From an uncultured Caryophanales bacterium (lineage in GTDB: Bacteria; Bacillota_I; Bacilli_A; RF39; UBA660), in NCBI GenBank assembly GCA_946414975.1, contig CAMKQS010000004.1, forward strand, positions 1 to 49,753: DNA of 49,753 bases, in the 5' to 3' direction. Shown in pieces: positions 15,781 through 25,600 of this stretch (the first letter of the stretch is position 1; the number at the start of each line of letters is the position of its first letter). A program made the position numbers and the translations under genes. Under the pieces are notes generated by a model that worked only from the letters and a program-made list of their open reading frames with translations, was not told where the DNA came from and did no database searches.

Positions 15781-16629
15781 CTACGCCTTATTTATGCTCC
15801 CTAATAAACTACATTTCTTAAAAATACATTCTTTTAATTCTAACTCACCCATTTTTATTATTTTTCTTGGATCGTATGCATCATCGCTTTTCATTTTTTC
15901 TCTTAACGCATTACTCCAAGCAATTTGCAACTCTGTATTAAAATTAATTTTACATATTCCACATTCTATTGCCTTTTTTATTTGTTCATCGTATATTCCT
16001 GTACCTCCATGAAGCACTAATGGTAAAGATGTTTTTACACTTATTTCTTTCATTCTTTCAAAGTTTAGTTTAGGTTCTCCTTTATATAAACCGTGAACAC
16101 TTCCTAATGCAGGAGCTAAAAAGTCAATTCCTGTTTCATTTACAAATTTAATACTTTCCATAACATCTGCATATACTATTCCACTATTTTTTTCACTATC
16201 ACTACTACCTACCTGACCAATTTCTGCTTCTACTGTTACATTATGTTTTTTTGCATAATCAACAACTTCTTTAGTAATTGAAATATTTTTATCTAGTGGG
16301 TATTTAGATGCATCAATCATTACAGAAGTAAAGCCTGCATCTATTGCATTTTTGCATATTTCAAAAGAACTTCCATGATCTAAATGAAGGCAAACTGGAA
16401 CTTTTATATCTAAAAAATCAAGTAAATTTTTAACCATATTACTAATTGTTTTAAATCCACCCATATACTTCATTGCTCCTTCACTTACACCAAGAATTAC
16501 AGGGGATGATAATTCATTACACTTTTCTAATATAAATCTAGTCCATTCTAAATTATTAATATTAAAGTGAGGCACAGCATACTTTTCACTTTTTGCTTTA
16601 TCTAACATTTTTTTCATATTTACTAACAT
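15781..16629 (-). CDS. fba: fructose-bisphosphate aldolase, class II
   Basis: A 282-aa zinc-dependent aldolase of glycolysis/gluconeogenesis, of the class IIA/B type. Metal and substrate motifs are in order: PHFNINNLEW near the N-terminus, HLDHGSSFE (zinc His), EAEIGQVGSSD, GSVHGLYKGEP, LPLVLHGGTGI and INFNTELQIAW. The related tagatose-bisphosphate aldolases share these motifs, so the exact sugar is not certain. AGGGTGAT precedes the ATG, and an extended -10 (TGTTATAAT) lies upstream. It is a single gene between murA and the MntP-like exporter. Confidence 0.93.
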   Translation of the reverse strand: MLVNMKKMLDKAKSEKYAVPHFNINNLEWTRFILEKCNELSSPVILGVSEGAMKYMGGFKTISNMVKNLLDFLDIKVPVCLHLDHGSSFEICKNAIDAGFTSVMIDASKYPLDKNISITKEVVDYAKKHNVTVEAEIGQVGSSDSEKNSGIVYADVMESIKFVNETGIDFLAPALGSVHGLYKGEPKLNFERMKEISVKTSLPLVLHGGTGIYDEQIKKAIECGICKINFNTELQIAWSNALREKMKSDDAYDPRKIIKMGELELKECIFKKCSLLGSINKA

Positions 16630-16724
16630 ATAATCACCCTTAATTAAAATTATTATAACATTTTTTTACTTTAGATTAAAGATATTTAGAAAATATATTA
16701 ATATATAATAAAATATAGTGTAAA

Positions 16725-17255
16725 CTATACAACAAATATAATTGCAATTAGTATTAAAATTACTCCACCAAATAAAGTTGAAATATTACCAAATATTCGA
16801 TTAATCTTTTTTCCAATTAATAATCCTATTAAAGTAAAAATAAAACTAGTTAGTGAAAATATTAAACTGCTATATAATATATTATTACATATAGTATCAA
16901 TTCCTAAGCCAACAGAAAAACTATCAATACTAACTGTTAATCCGAATAAAATCATATCTTTAATATTCATTACTTTAATACTATCTGTTTTTTTTATACT
17001 ATCTATTATCATTTCAAATGCTATTAATACTAAAATAATAAAAATAAAAAAATTACTTGCAATAGGTAATATAAAAGCAAATTTATTTCCAACAAAATGC
17101 CCAATAATAGGCATAAATAAATGATACATTCCAACAATTACTGATAAAGTATAAATATCTTTTTTTCTTATATTTAAAGTACCATATGCAAGAGAAAGAG
17201 AAAAAGCATCCATACTTAAACTAACTGCAATAATAAAAATAATAAAAAGATTCAT
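16725..17255 (-). CDS. MntP/YtaF-family membrane protein (putative manganese efflux)
   Basis: A 176-aa protein with six hydrophobic helices and an internal duplication, each half beginning with the family's acidic helix motif: SLSMDAFSLSLAYG in the first half and VSIDSFSVGLGI in the second. MntP exports Mn2+; the YtaF branch is a sporulation membrane protein of unknown transport. The short length fits both. Because spoIIR lies just upstream, the YtaF reading is worth considering. AGGTGG precedes the ATG. Motif recognition supports the fold and family, not the substrate. Confidence 0.85.
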   Translation of the reverse strand: MNLFIIFIIAVSLSMDAFSLSLAYGTLNIRKKDIYTLSVIVGMYHLFMPIIGHFVGNKFAFILPIASNFFIFIILVLIAFEMIIDSIKKTDSIKVMNIKDMILFGLTVSIDSFSVGLGIDTICNNILYSSLIFSLTSFIFTLIGLLIGKKINRIFGNISTLFGGVILILIAIIFVV

Positions 17256-17295
17256 ATAACCACCTATTAAATGGTATGAATCTATTACTATTTTA

Positions 17296-17817
17296 TTATA
17301 AGTATTGGTTTACAATTTCTTTTACCATTGTTGTATATTCAACATCTTTATCTTCTTCTGCCTCAATCATGCATATTGGGGGAAATAACACACACCACCA
17401 ATTTTCACCTTGTCCACTACCAAGTGTAACAACAAGGGATTCATACATTCCTTCTTTATATTCTACACCTTTATAAATTTTTTTAGGAAAATAATTATAT
17501 CCATAATTAATATTATATCCTAAATTATAATTAACTTTATTTAAATACTTATCAATATCCTGACTAAGAATATCAATGTTTGAATTAATTATATTTCTTG
17601 AACTATCTATTGTTTTTGAATCTTTAAGAAGATTATACATATCATTTATAACTATATCTTTAACTTCCTGCTTTACTCGTTGATCACTAGGTTCATCACT
17701 ATTAGCAATAACTCTAACTCTTATCGAATTATCTGGAATTTTATATTTACTAGAAAAAAATTGTCCTATTATAATGTATATAACTATTATTATAATAAAA
17801 TATGGTACATATTTCAT
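17296..17817 (-). CDS. spoIIR: stage II sporulation protein R
   Basis: A 173-aa secreted signalling protein. Under sigma-F in the forespore, SpoIIR crosses the septum and triggers SpoIIGA to process pro-sigma-E in the mother cell. Here an N-terminal hydrophobic segment (YFIIIIVIYIIIGQFF) is followed by SIRVRVIANSDEPSDQRVK and the diagnostic LGSGQGENWWCVLFPPICM block near residue 140. Length is close to family norm. AGGAGG precedes the ATG. Its presence suggests that the lineage sporulates or descends recently from spore formers. Confidence 0.95.
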   Translation of the reverse strand: MKYVPYFIIIIVIYIIIGQFFSSKYKIPDNSIRVRVIANSDEPSDQRVKQEVKDIVINDMYNLLKDSKTIDSSRNIINSNIDILSQDIDKYLNKVNYNLGYNINYGYNYFPKKIYKGVEYKEGMYESLVVTLGSGQGENWWCVLFPPICMIEAEEDKDVEYTTMVKEIVNQYL

Positions 17818-17865
17818 AGGTTCCTCCTAATAAATAATGTACCATTATATAACATTTAAACATAG

Positions 17866-18714
17866 TTATGAACATTTTTGTTCATTATTAAGTTCATTTG
17901 CAACCTCTATAAACACTTTCATAGGAATAATTTCTGCTCTATCACTTAATTTATACCCATAAATGTTCAAAACTTTGTCTATAACTTCTAAATTATAACT
18001 TTTTAAATTATTTTTTAAAGTTTTTCTTTTTTGTTTAAAACTATCTCTTACTAATTTAAAAAATAAGTCGATATTATGAACATCTTCACATTTCTCTTTC
18101 TTACTAAACTCGACAACTATACTATCAACATTAGGAACAGGAATAAAAACATTTCTACTTACATCAGTTATTTTTCTTATATTAAAATAGTAATTTAGAA
18201 ATATTGATAATGAATTATAATCCTTTGATCCTTCTTTTGCCTTAAATCTATCTCCTACTTCTTTTTGTACCATAAAAATCATTTTATCAACATCTATATT
18301 ATCTTCTATTATTTTTATAATTATTGGTGTAGTTATATAATATGGCAGATTTGCTATAATCATTAATTTATCATAACTGTATTTTTTTAAATCCTCTTTT
18401 ATATCTCTTTTTAAAAAATCATCAAAAATTATATTATAATTATTAAAATCTTTTAAATTATCTATTAACACTTCTTCTATATCTTTATCTATTTCATAAC
18501 ATAAAACATATTTTGCAAGAGATACTAATTTATATGTCAATGAACCTGCACCAGGACCTATTTCTATAACCATTGTATTATTGTCAATACCGGAGTTATC
18601 CACAATTTTGTTTATAATATTAGAATCTATTATAAAATTTTGTCCAAATTTCTTTTTAAAATAAAAATTATTCTCTTTTAATTTTTCTATCATTTCTTTT
18701 TGTGAATACTTCAT
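17866..18714 (-). CDS. rsmA: 16S rRNA dimethyltransferase RsmA (KsgA)
   Basis: A 282-aa SAM-dependent enzyme that dimethylates two adjacent adenines in the 3' helix of 16S rRNA, a late 30S maturation step. Motifs: KKFGQNFIID at the N-terminus, SAM-binding VIEIGPGAGSLTYKL, and the catalytic NLPYYIT. The basic C-terminal domain (RDSFKQKRKTLKNNL) is present. The ATG has AGGAGG upstream. It is next to the 3D-domain gene as in B. subtilis (yabE-rnmV-ksgA), although rnmV is absent between them here. Confidence 0.96.
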   Translation of the reverse strand: MKYSQKEMIEKLKENNFYFKKKFGQNFIIDSNIINKIVDNSGIDNNTMVIEIGPGAGSLTYKLVSLAKYVLCYEIDKDIEEVLIDNLKDFNNYNIIFDDFLKRDIKEDLKKYSYDKLMIIANLPYYITTPIIIKIIEDNIDVDKMIFMVQKEVGDRFKAKEGSKDYNSLSIFLNYYFNIRKITDVSRNVFIPVPNVDSIVVEFSKKEKCEDVHNIDLFFKLVRDSFKQKRKTLKNNLKSYNLEVIDKVLNIYGYKLSDRAEIIPMKVFIEVANELNNEQKCS

Positions 18715-18741
18715 AATTCCTCCTAAAAAATAAATGAGGAT

Positions 18742-19407
18742 TTACCATCCCCATCTTTGAACTGTATATGTTGTATTATTACTAGTAGTTGAATATATTG
18801 CTGGATCAGATTCAGTTGTATAAGCTAAATCCATCCATACTAAACCATTTTGCCAAGCTCTTCTCATACTTCCACCAGTATCCAAAACTACTGCATTAAA
18901 TGTACCAAGTACTGGATGATCAACAGTTACAATAGTTCCACATGGAAACTGAGATAAATCTGCTGCAACTATTCTAACACTACCATATGTAGCATCATTA
19001 TAATAATCACCATTTCCAGTTAGTGTATGAACAGAACCATCTTGCGCATGACAAGCTAAATAACCAACTCCATTACAACCAACACAATCTGCACCATAAC
19101 CCGTCATTTTACCAACATAAACTGCATCAGAAGAACTACTAGTATCAACAGTAACTTCTTCCTTTACCTCTTCTACAGGTTCAGTAACAATAACTTCTTC
19201 TTCTTTTACTTCTTCTTGTTCAGGTACAACTTCTACAAAATTGTACGATGAAACTGTTACATCAGGATTAATCTCATATTTTATAATAGAACTAATCTTA
19301 TTCATCGCTTTTTTTCTTGCAACTGATACAGTATTAATAACTATACTAGCAACCAAGAAAAATACTAATCCCGATGATACTAATAAAGCCATCTTTTTTA
19401 TACTCAT
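18742..19407 (-). CDS. membrane-anchored 3D-domain protein (YabE-like)
   Basis: A 221-aa protein with an N-terminal membrane anchor (LLVSSGLVFFLVASIVI), an acidic Pro/Val/Glu-rich linker at about residues 55-90, and a C-terminal 3D domain. The three aspartates of the domain are visible in AADLSQFPCGT, VVLDTGG and VWMDLAY. 3D domains belong to the MltA/RpfB-like peptidoglycan-active group, so it may cleave or bind cell wall. Cysteines (GADCVGCNG, LACHA, FPCGT) may form disulfides. GAGGTG precedes the ATG. Position between tatD and rsmA matches yabE of B. subtilis. Confidence 0.87.
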   Translation of the reverse strand: MSIKKMALLVSSGLVFFLVASIVINTVSVARKKAMNKISSIIKYEINPDVTVSSYNFVEVVPEQEEVKEEEVIVTEPVEEVKEEVTVDTSSSSDAVYVGKMTGYGADCVGCNGVGYLACHAQDGSVHTLTGNGDYYNDATYGSVRIVAADLSQFPCGTIVTVDHPVLGTFNAVVLDTGGSMRRAWQNGLVWMDLAYTTESDPAIYSTTSNNTTYTVQRWGW

Positions 19408-19473
19408 TTTTCACCTCGTCATAACTAATGACACATTAATTGTATCATATATATATATTTGAGTCAAATAATA

Positions 19474-20202
19474 CTATTTAATATTGAACGTTGTTATGCA
19501 ATTATCTTTAATGGTATTTAATACCTCTTTATATGAACATTTTTTTATTTTTACTAACTCATCTATTATATATTTTATATTACAAGAATTATTTTCTTTT
19601 CCTCTAAATGGTTCTGGACTAAGATAAGGACTATCTGTCTCAGTTAATATATCCTTAATTGAAATACCGCTAACAACTTCTCTTAATTTTTTACCATTTT
19701 TAAATGTTAAAACACCACCAATACCAATTTTATATCCAAGCTCTATAAATTTTTTTGCCATTTCTAAACTTGATGAAAAGCAATGAATTGTTCCTTTTAA
19801 ATTATAGCTACTTAATATATTATATGTATCGTTTATTGCATCTCTACTGTGAACTACAATTGGTAAATTATATTTATCAGCAATATCCAATTGTTTTTTA
19901 AATAATTTAATCTGTTCTTCCTTATTTTCACTTATATAATGATAATCCAATCCAATCTCACCTATTCCAATTATTTTAGGATTCGATAAATTATTTATAA
20001 TTATATCTATATCATATTTACTGTCTACCTCTTCTGGATGTATGCCAAGAGTTCCATAAACATTAGGATACTTATTTACTAAATCAATTACCTTCAAATT
20101 TGATTTATCATCATATCCACTAGTTATAATTATACCATCAAAATCATTAACTATTCTTTCTATATCACTACAACAATCTAAATGACAATGTGAATCTATC
20201 AT
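19474..20202 (-). CDS. tatD: TatD-family deoxyribonuclease
   Basis: About 242 aa, TIM-barrel metal-dependent hydrolase. It has the metal site DSHCHLD at the N-terminus, then GIHPEEV, GEIGLDYH, the VVHSRDA strand, and the late LTETDSPYLSPEP with its catalytic Asp. TatD enzymes are 3'-5' DNA/RNA exonucleases active in DNA repair. The start at 20202 is chosen because GGAGG lies 5 nt upstream; the GTG at 20214 overlaps it. The gene sits between the 52-aa ORF and the 3D-domain gene, in the same order as tatD-yabE in B. subtilis. Confidence 0.94.
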   Translation of the reverse strand: MIDSHCHLDCCSDIERIVNDFDGIIITSGYDDKSNLKVIDLVNKYPNVYGTLGIHPEEVDSKYDIDIIINNLSNPKIIGIGEIGLDYHYISENKEEQIKLFKKQLDIADKYNLPIVVHSRDAINDTYNILSSYNLKGTIHCFSSSLEMAKKFIELGYKIGIGGVLTFKNGKKLREVVSGISIKDILTETDSPYLSPEPFRGKENNSCNIKYIIDELVKIKKCSYKEVLNTIKDNCITTFNIK

Positions 20203-20249
20203 ATTTACCTCCACAAAAAAATTATACCATATTTTATGATATAATTTTC

Positions 20250-20408
20250 CTACTTATTTATATATATTAACAATAAATATACATACATAACTATTAAGTA
20301 TATAAAATCCTTTATATCTAAACTAACAACAAAACTACCAAAAACGCACATACTAACAGCACATAGTAACAAAATTACTAATTTACTACTAGTTTCTTCT
20401 GTTGTCAT
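20250..20408 (-). CDS. small membrane protein, 52 aa
   Basis: A short frame with a good AAGGAG ribosome site 6 nt before its ATG at 20408 and an in-frame TAG at 20252-20250. The predicted product has a polar N-terminus (MTTEETSSK) and two hydrophobic stretches, LVILLLCAVSMCVFGSFVV and FIYLIVMYVYLLLIYI, with a short DIKD link. It fills most of the spacer between metG and tatD. No family is recognised. The ribosome site and two-helix pattern support a real gene, but comparative data are needed for certainty. Confidence 0.55.
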   Translation of the reverse strand: MTTEETSSKLVILLLCAVSMCVFGSFVVSLDIKDFIYLIVMYVYLLLIYINK

Positions 20409-20503
20409 AAATTCTCCTTATCCTCATTTACTATAACACATTATCCATATAAATGAGAATAATATATTAATTTTTTTATCGACTTATTACTCCATTTTAC
20501 GCA

Positions 20504-22036
20504 TTACTTTACATTTTTTTCAATTCTAGCAAATAATGGTGATGGATCATTTAACTTTATATCAGAATCTAATCCATCAAAATTATCAATAGAATCATAA
20601 TTTTTATTTTCTGTGTTTAACTGTTTAAATATTTTATCAGATGTATCAGGTAAAAATGGTTTCAATAATACAGCTCCAACACGTATAGACTCAAGTAAAT
20701 TATAAATAACTGTCTTTAGTCTTGGAATATCTTCTTTTGCTAATTTCCAAGGCATTGTTTCATCTATATATTTATTAGATCTTCTAAATATTTCAAATAC
20801 CTCATCAATAGCATCTGCAACTCTTAAATTATCCATGCAGTTTTCTACTTTTTTCTTAGCTGATAGTACAACACTTTTTAATTCTTCATCTATACTATCT
20901 TCTACTTCTACTTCTGGCACAACGCCATCAAAGTATTTTTTTGCCATGGAAATTGTTCTATTTACTAAATTACCTAAAATATTAGCTAAATCTGAATTAT
21001 ATCTTTCAACCATTAAATCATTTGTATATGTTCCATCATTAGCAAATGGCATCTCATGAAGCATATAATACCTTACTGCATCAACACCATACTCTTTTAC
21101 TAAGTCATCAGCATAAACTATATTTCCTTTTGATTTGCTCATTTTATCTTCACCAGTAAGCATCCAAGGATGACCAAACACTTTTTTAGGAAGCGGTAAA
21201 TCTAGTGCCATCAACATAATTGGCCAATATATTGTATGAAATCTTAAAATATCTTTTCCAATTAAGTGAACATCACAAGGCCAAAATTCAGAAAATTTAT
21301 CTGAACTTCCATCTGGATCATAACCTAAAAAAGTAATATAGTTGCTTAATGCATCTATCCATACATATATTACATGCCTATCGTCAAAACTAACAGGAAT
21401 TCCCCAATCAAACGTTGTACGAGAAACACATAAATCTTGTAAACCTGGTTTAATGAAATTATTAATCATTTCATTTTTTCTACTTTCTGGTTGAATAAAG
21501 TCAGGATGTTCATCAATATATTCAACAAGTCTATCTGCATAATTACTTAATTTAAAGAAATATGCTTCTTCACTTGCTTGAGTAACTTCTCTTCCACAAT
21601 CAGGACATTTCCCATCTACAAGTTGAGATTCAGTAAAGAATGATTCACAAGGAGTACAATATAGCCCCTCATACTTTCCTTTATATATATCACCTTGATC
21701 ATATAATTTTTTAAATATTTTCTTTACTATTTTTTCATGATTAGGATTTGTAGTTCTAACAAATTTATCATAACTAGTGTTCATTATATCCCATATTTGT
21801 TTTACTTCTAACGAAACTTTATCTACATACTCTTGTGGTTTAATATTAGCTTCTTTAGCTTTTTCTTCTATCTTTTGTCCATGCTCATCTGTACCTGTTT
21901 GAAAATATACATTATACCCCTGCATTCTTTTATATCTAGCGATAGAATCAGCTAAAACAATTTCATATGTATTACCAATATGTGGTTTAGATGAAGTATA
22001 TGCTATTGCTGTTGAAATATAAAAATTTTTTTTCAT
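20504..22036 (-). CDS. metG: methionyl-tRNA synthetase
   Basis: A 510-aa class I synthetase charging tRNA-Met. The HIGH-type motif is KPHIGN, the KMSKS loop is EDKMSKSKGN, and a zinc knuckle is formed by CTPCESFF...CPDCGRE. The anticodon-binding domain follows. The protein ends at the catalytic plus anticodon-binding length and lacks the C-terminal Trbp111-like tRNA-binding domain that B. subtilis MetS (about 660 aa) carries. The start has AAGGAGG upstream. The upstream region is short and shows no T-box leader. Confidence 0.96.
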   Translation of the reverse strand: MKKNFYISTAIAYTSSKPHIGNTYEIVLADSIARYKRMQGYNVYFQTGTDEHGQKIEEKAKEANIKPQEYVDKVSLEVKQIWDIMNTSYDKFVRTTNPNHEKIVKKIFKKLYDQGDIYKGKYEGLYCTPCESFFTESQLVDGKCPDCGREVTQASEEAYFFKLSNYADRLVEYIDEHPDFIQPESRKNEMINNFIKPGLQDLCVSRTTFDWGIPVSFDDRHVIYVWIDALSNYITFLGYDPDGSSDKFSEFWPCDVHLIGKDILRFHTIYWPIMLMALDLPLPKKVFGHPWMLTGEDKMSKSKGNIVYADDLVKEYGVDAVRYYMLHEMPFANDGTYTNDLMVERYNSDLANILGNLVNRTISMAKKYFDGVVPEVEVEDSIDEELKSVVLSAKKKVENCMDNLRVADAIDEVFEIFRRSNKYIDETMPWKLAKEDIPRLKTVIYNLLESIRVGAVLLKPFLPDTSDKIFKQLNTENKNYDSIDNFDGLDSDIKLNDPSPLFARIEKNVK

Positions 22037-22056
22037 AAATTTCCTCCTTAACTAAA

Positions 22057-22080
22057 AATAATCACTTTTGCGTGATTATT
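22057..22080 (-). terminator. terminator between spoVT and metG
   Basis: On the minus strand, a 9-bp stem AATAATCAC / GTGATTATT with a 6-nt loop, followed by TTT. It lies 36 bp after the spoVT stop. Confidence 0.7.
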
Positions 22081-22115
22081 ACCGCTCATTCGAGCTTATT
22101 ATAGCACATAAATTT

Positions 22116-22646
22116 TTATTCCTCAAGATATTTAGTAATAAATGAAGATACTATATTTGATATCTGTAATTGCTCAATATTTAGTTTATCAGTTAATGAA
22201 AAAATTAAAATAAGACCAATACATTCACCATCTTTTATGATAGGATTTGAAACATAACTACAATTATATTTTTTACCTTCAATTATTTCTACTTCTTTAA
22301 AATATGACTCTAACATTTTTTCTCTTTTATCAATTTTTTCTGATAGAAATAAACTAATATTTTGATTTAATAATTCTTTTTTTAATTTACCAGATGCGAC
22401 AATAATTGTATGTAAATCTGTAATAATAATATTATTTTTCAAAAATGTGTACATTGCATCAACTAATTCTTGAGATAAGTCAGATATTCTATTAATCATC
22501 GAAAATTTTTTCATTAAAATTGAATCATTATTTACAAATATTTCTAAGCTTTCTCCACTTTTTAATCTCATATTATTTCTAATTTCTTTTGGAATTACAA
22601 TTCGACCTAATTCATCAATTCTTCGTATAATACCTGTTGATTTCAT
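22116..22646 (-). CDS. spoVT: stage V sporulation protein T
   Basis: A 176-aa transcription factor: an N-terminal swapped-hairpin AbrB-type DNA-binding domain (GIIRRIDELGRIVIPKEIR, GESLEIFV) joined to a C-terminal GAF-like domain. SpoVT adjusts sigma-G-dependent genes in the forespore. The two-domain length separates it from AbrB itself, which is about 95 aa. AAGGAG precedes the ATG. It lies upstream of metG and downstream of mfd, matching the pth-mfd-spoVT order of spore formers. A terminator follows. Confidence 0.93.
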   Translation of the reverse strand: MKSTGIIRRIDELGRIVIPKEIRNNMRLKSGESLEIFVNNDSILMKKFSMINRISDLSQELVDAMYTFLKNNIIITDLHTIIVASGKLKKELLNQNISLFLSEKIDKREKMLESYFKEVEIIEGKKYNCSYVSNPIIKDGECIGLILIFSLTDKLNIEQLQISNIVSSFITKYLEE

Positions 22647-22693
22647 ATAATTCTCCTTCTAAAATTATTCTGGAAAAAATATGAAATTTTATT

Positions 22694-25600
22694 CTATATA
22701 TTTGTTTTTTTATCTCTTCTTATAATATCAAGTAAATCATTTAAATAATAAATATAATGTTTATCTAATTTATTAATAGATAGTTCTATGTTAATCATAC
22801 CTAATCTCATTGAAAATCTAAAATTTCTATTTAAAGATATTACATCAACAAACAATTTATCACCATCTAATATTTCATTATATTCTTTTGGCAAAGTAAT
22901 AGTAACACTATTTTTATTTTGCTTGATATTTGTAATATTTAAATCTTTTGCCTTCTTTTCAAATAGCTGTTCATACATATATATTACGATTCTTTCATTT
23001 AAAGTTCCAAATCTATCTTCTAACTCATTTTTTAAACTATTCAATTTTTCTAATGAATCAATTTCACTAATTTTTTTATGAATTTCAATTTTTAAATCTT
23101 CTTCTTTTACATAATCATCAGATATATTATTTGATACCTCTATAAGTGGTTGTTCTTTAGTATCATGTTCTACTTTTTTACCTTTTAATAAGTCAACTTC
23201 ATCACTTAACATATTTAAAAACATATCAACACCAACACTATCTACAAAACCAGATTGTTCGCCACCTAGTAAATCTCCAGCACCTCTAATTGATAAATCT
23301 CTCATTGCAATAGCAAAACCACTTCCTAGTTCAGTAAAATCTTTTATTACACTTAATCTTTTTTTTGCAATATCAGATAGTACCTTACCTTTATGATACA
23401 TTAAATAACAATATGCAATTTTATTGCTTCTACCTACTCTACCACGTATTTGGTATAATTGTGATAAACCAAATCTATCCGCATCTACAACTATTAATGT
23501 ATTGACACTTGGTATATCAATTCCTGTTTCAATAATTGTTGTACAAAGTAAGACATCATACTCTTTATTTTGAAATTTATACATTACATTTTCTATTTGA
23601 GTTTTATCCATTCTACCATGGATATAAGTGATTCTCGCATTAGGAACAATTTTATTAATTTCACTTTTTTTATCTTCCATATTTTCTATACTATTATATA
23701 AAACAAATACTTGCCCATCTCTAGACATTTCTTTATATATTGCATCTTTTATAATAGAATTGTTCTCTTCTAAGACATATGTTTGAACAGGAAATCTATC
23801 CACAGGTGGAGTTTCAATTAAAGAAAGACCTCTAATACCCGATACTGCCATTTGTAATGTTCTAGGTATTGGTGTTGCTGAAAGTGTTAAAACATCAATG
23901 CTATTCTTATATTCTTTAATTTTTTCCTTGTGTTTAACACCAAATCTTTGCTCTTCATCTATTATTAATAATCCTAAATTTTTAAATTCAATGTCATTTC
24001 CTAAAACCCTATGAGTGCCAATTAATAAATCAATTTTTCCTTCTTTCAATCTATCGATAATTTCTTTTTGCTTCTTCATTGGCACAAATCTATTTAATAA
24101 TTCAATTTCAACATCAAAAGAACTAAATCTATCTTTTGCATTCTGATAGTGTTGATTAGATAAAATTGTAGTTGGACATAAAATTACTACTTGTTTATGA
24201 CTCATTATTGCTTTAAAAACTGCTCTAAAAGCAACTTCAGTTTTTCCATATCCAACATCACCACATAAAAGCCTATCCATTGGTTTATCACTTTCCATAT
24301 CTTTTTTTATTTCTAAGGTTGCTTTTAATTGGTCATCTGTTTCTTTATATGGAAAATCTTCCTCAAACATTATTTGCTCTTCACTATCTTTAAAAAATGC
24401 AAAACCTTTAGCTGCCTGTCTTTCAGAATATAATTTTAATAGATCAATAGCTATTTTTTCTACTCTTTTTTTTGTCTTTAACTTTGTTTTAGCCCATTCA
24501 CTTGAACCTAATTTATTTATAACTGGAGTATAATCATCCTTTGATGAATATTTACTAATCATATCAATTTTTTCAACTGGGACATACAATTTATCGTGAT
24601 CTTTATATTCAAGCATAATATAATCACGTTCTAATCCATTTTTATTAAGTGTTTTAATACCTTGATAAATACCGATTCCATGAATATAGTGAACTATATA
24701 ATCACCTTTTTCAAGCTTGTTTATATCTCTAATTTTATTTCCCATTCTAAACTTTGCTTTATAAATATAATTAGTATCCTTTTTATTAAAAAGTTCTTTT
24801 TCTGATATTACAATATATTTTCCAAACATAAATCCATTATTCATTTTATGAACAACAATATTTATATAATTATCAATAATACTATTTATACTTGTTTCTA
24901 TAACATCTAATTTTTCAAGCTTATCAACAACTTTTCTAGCAGTTATTTTATTATTAAGAGAAATAACAATAGTATAATCTTTTTTTAACATTAATTTTAA
25001 ATATTCTTCTAGACTATCTTTATTAAAGTTTAAATTTTCAATAGTCTTTGATCTATAGTCAATTGCTTTAACATCATACTTATCAAAATAATATATATTG
25101 TCATTTTTAATTTCATCAAAATCATACATATACTTAATATTTTTATCAATATTATTTTCTATTTTATAGTTATTAATCTCATCTACAAGCATTTTATATG
25201 AATTAAATATTTGATTATAATTATTAAAAAATATAATTGGATTATTCATAAACTTACTAATGCTTTCACATTTAATATATTTAGCAAGCATATAATGTTT
25301 CATATTATCAATATCATTAACAATAAATTCAGTTGTTGGATAAATATTTATTTCATTTAAATAATTATATCTTAGCTGTGAATTAACATTAAATTCACTA
25401 ATTTTTTCTATTTCATCATCAAAAAATTCAATTCTAACAGGATTATTTGATTCAAAAGGAAATACATCTAAAATAAACCCCCTTACTGCAATTTGACCGC
25501 TTTGTGAAACAACTGTTTCTCTCTCATATCCAATTTCATATAGTTTATTTTCTAATTTTTTTATATCAAAACAATCTCCAACTTTTATATGTATAATACT

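Noticed and set aside
22037..22115. T-box leader upstream of metG
   Set aside because: The spacer is too short and lacks the T-box antiterminator sequence.
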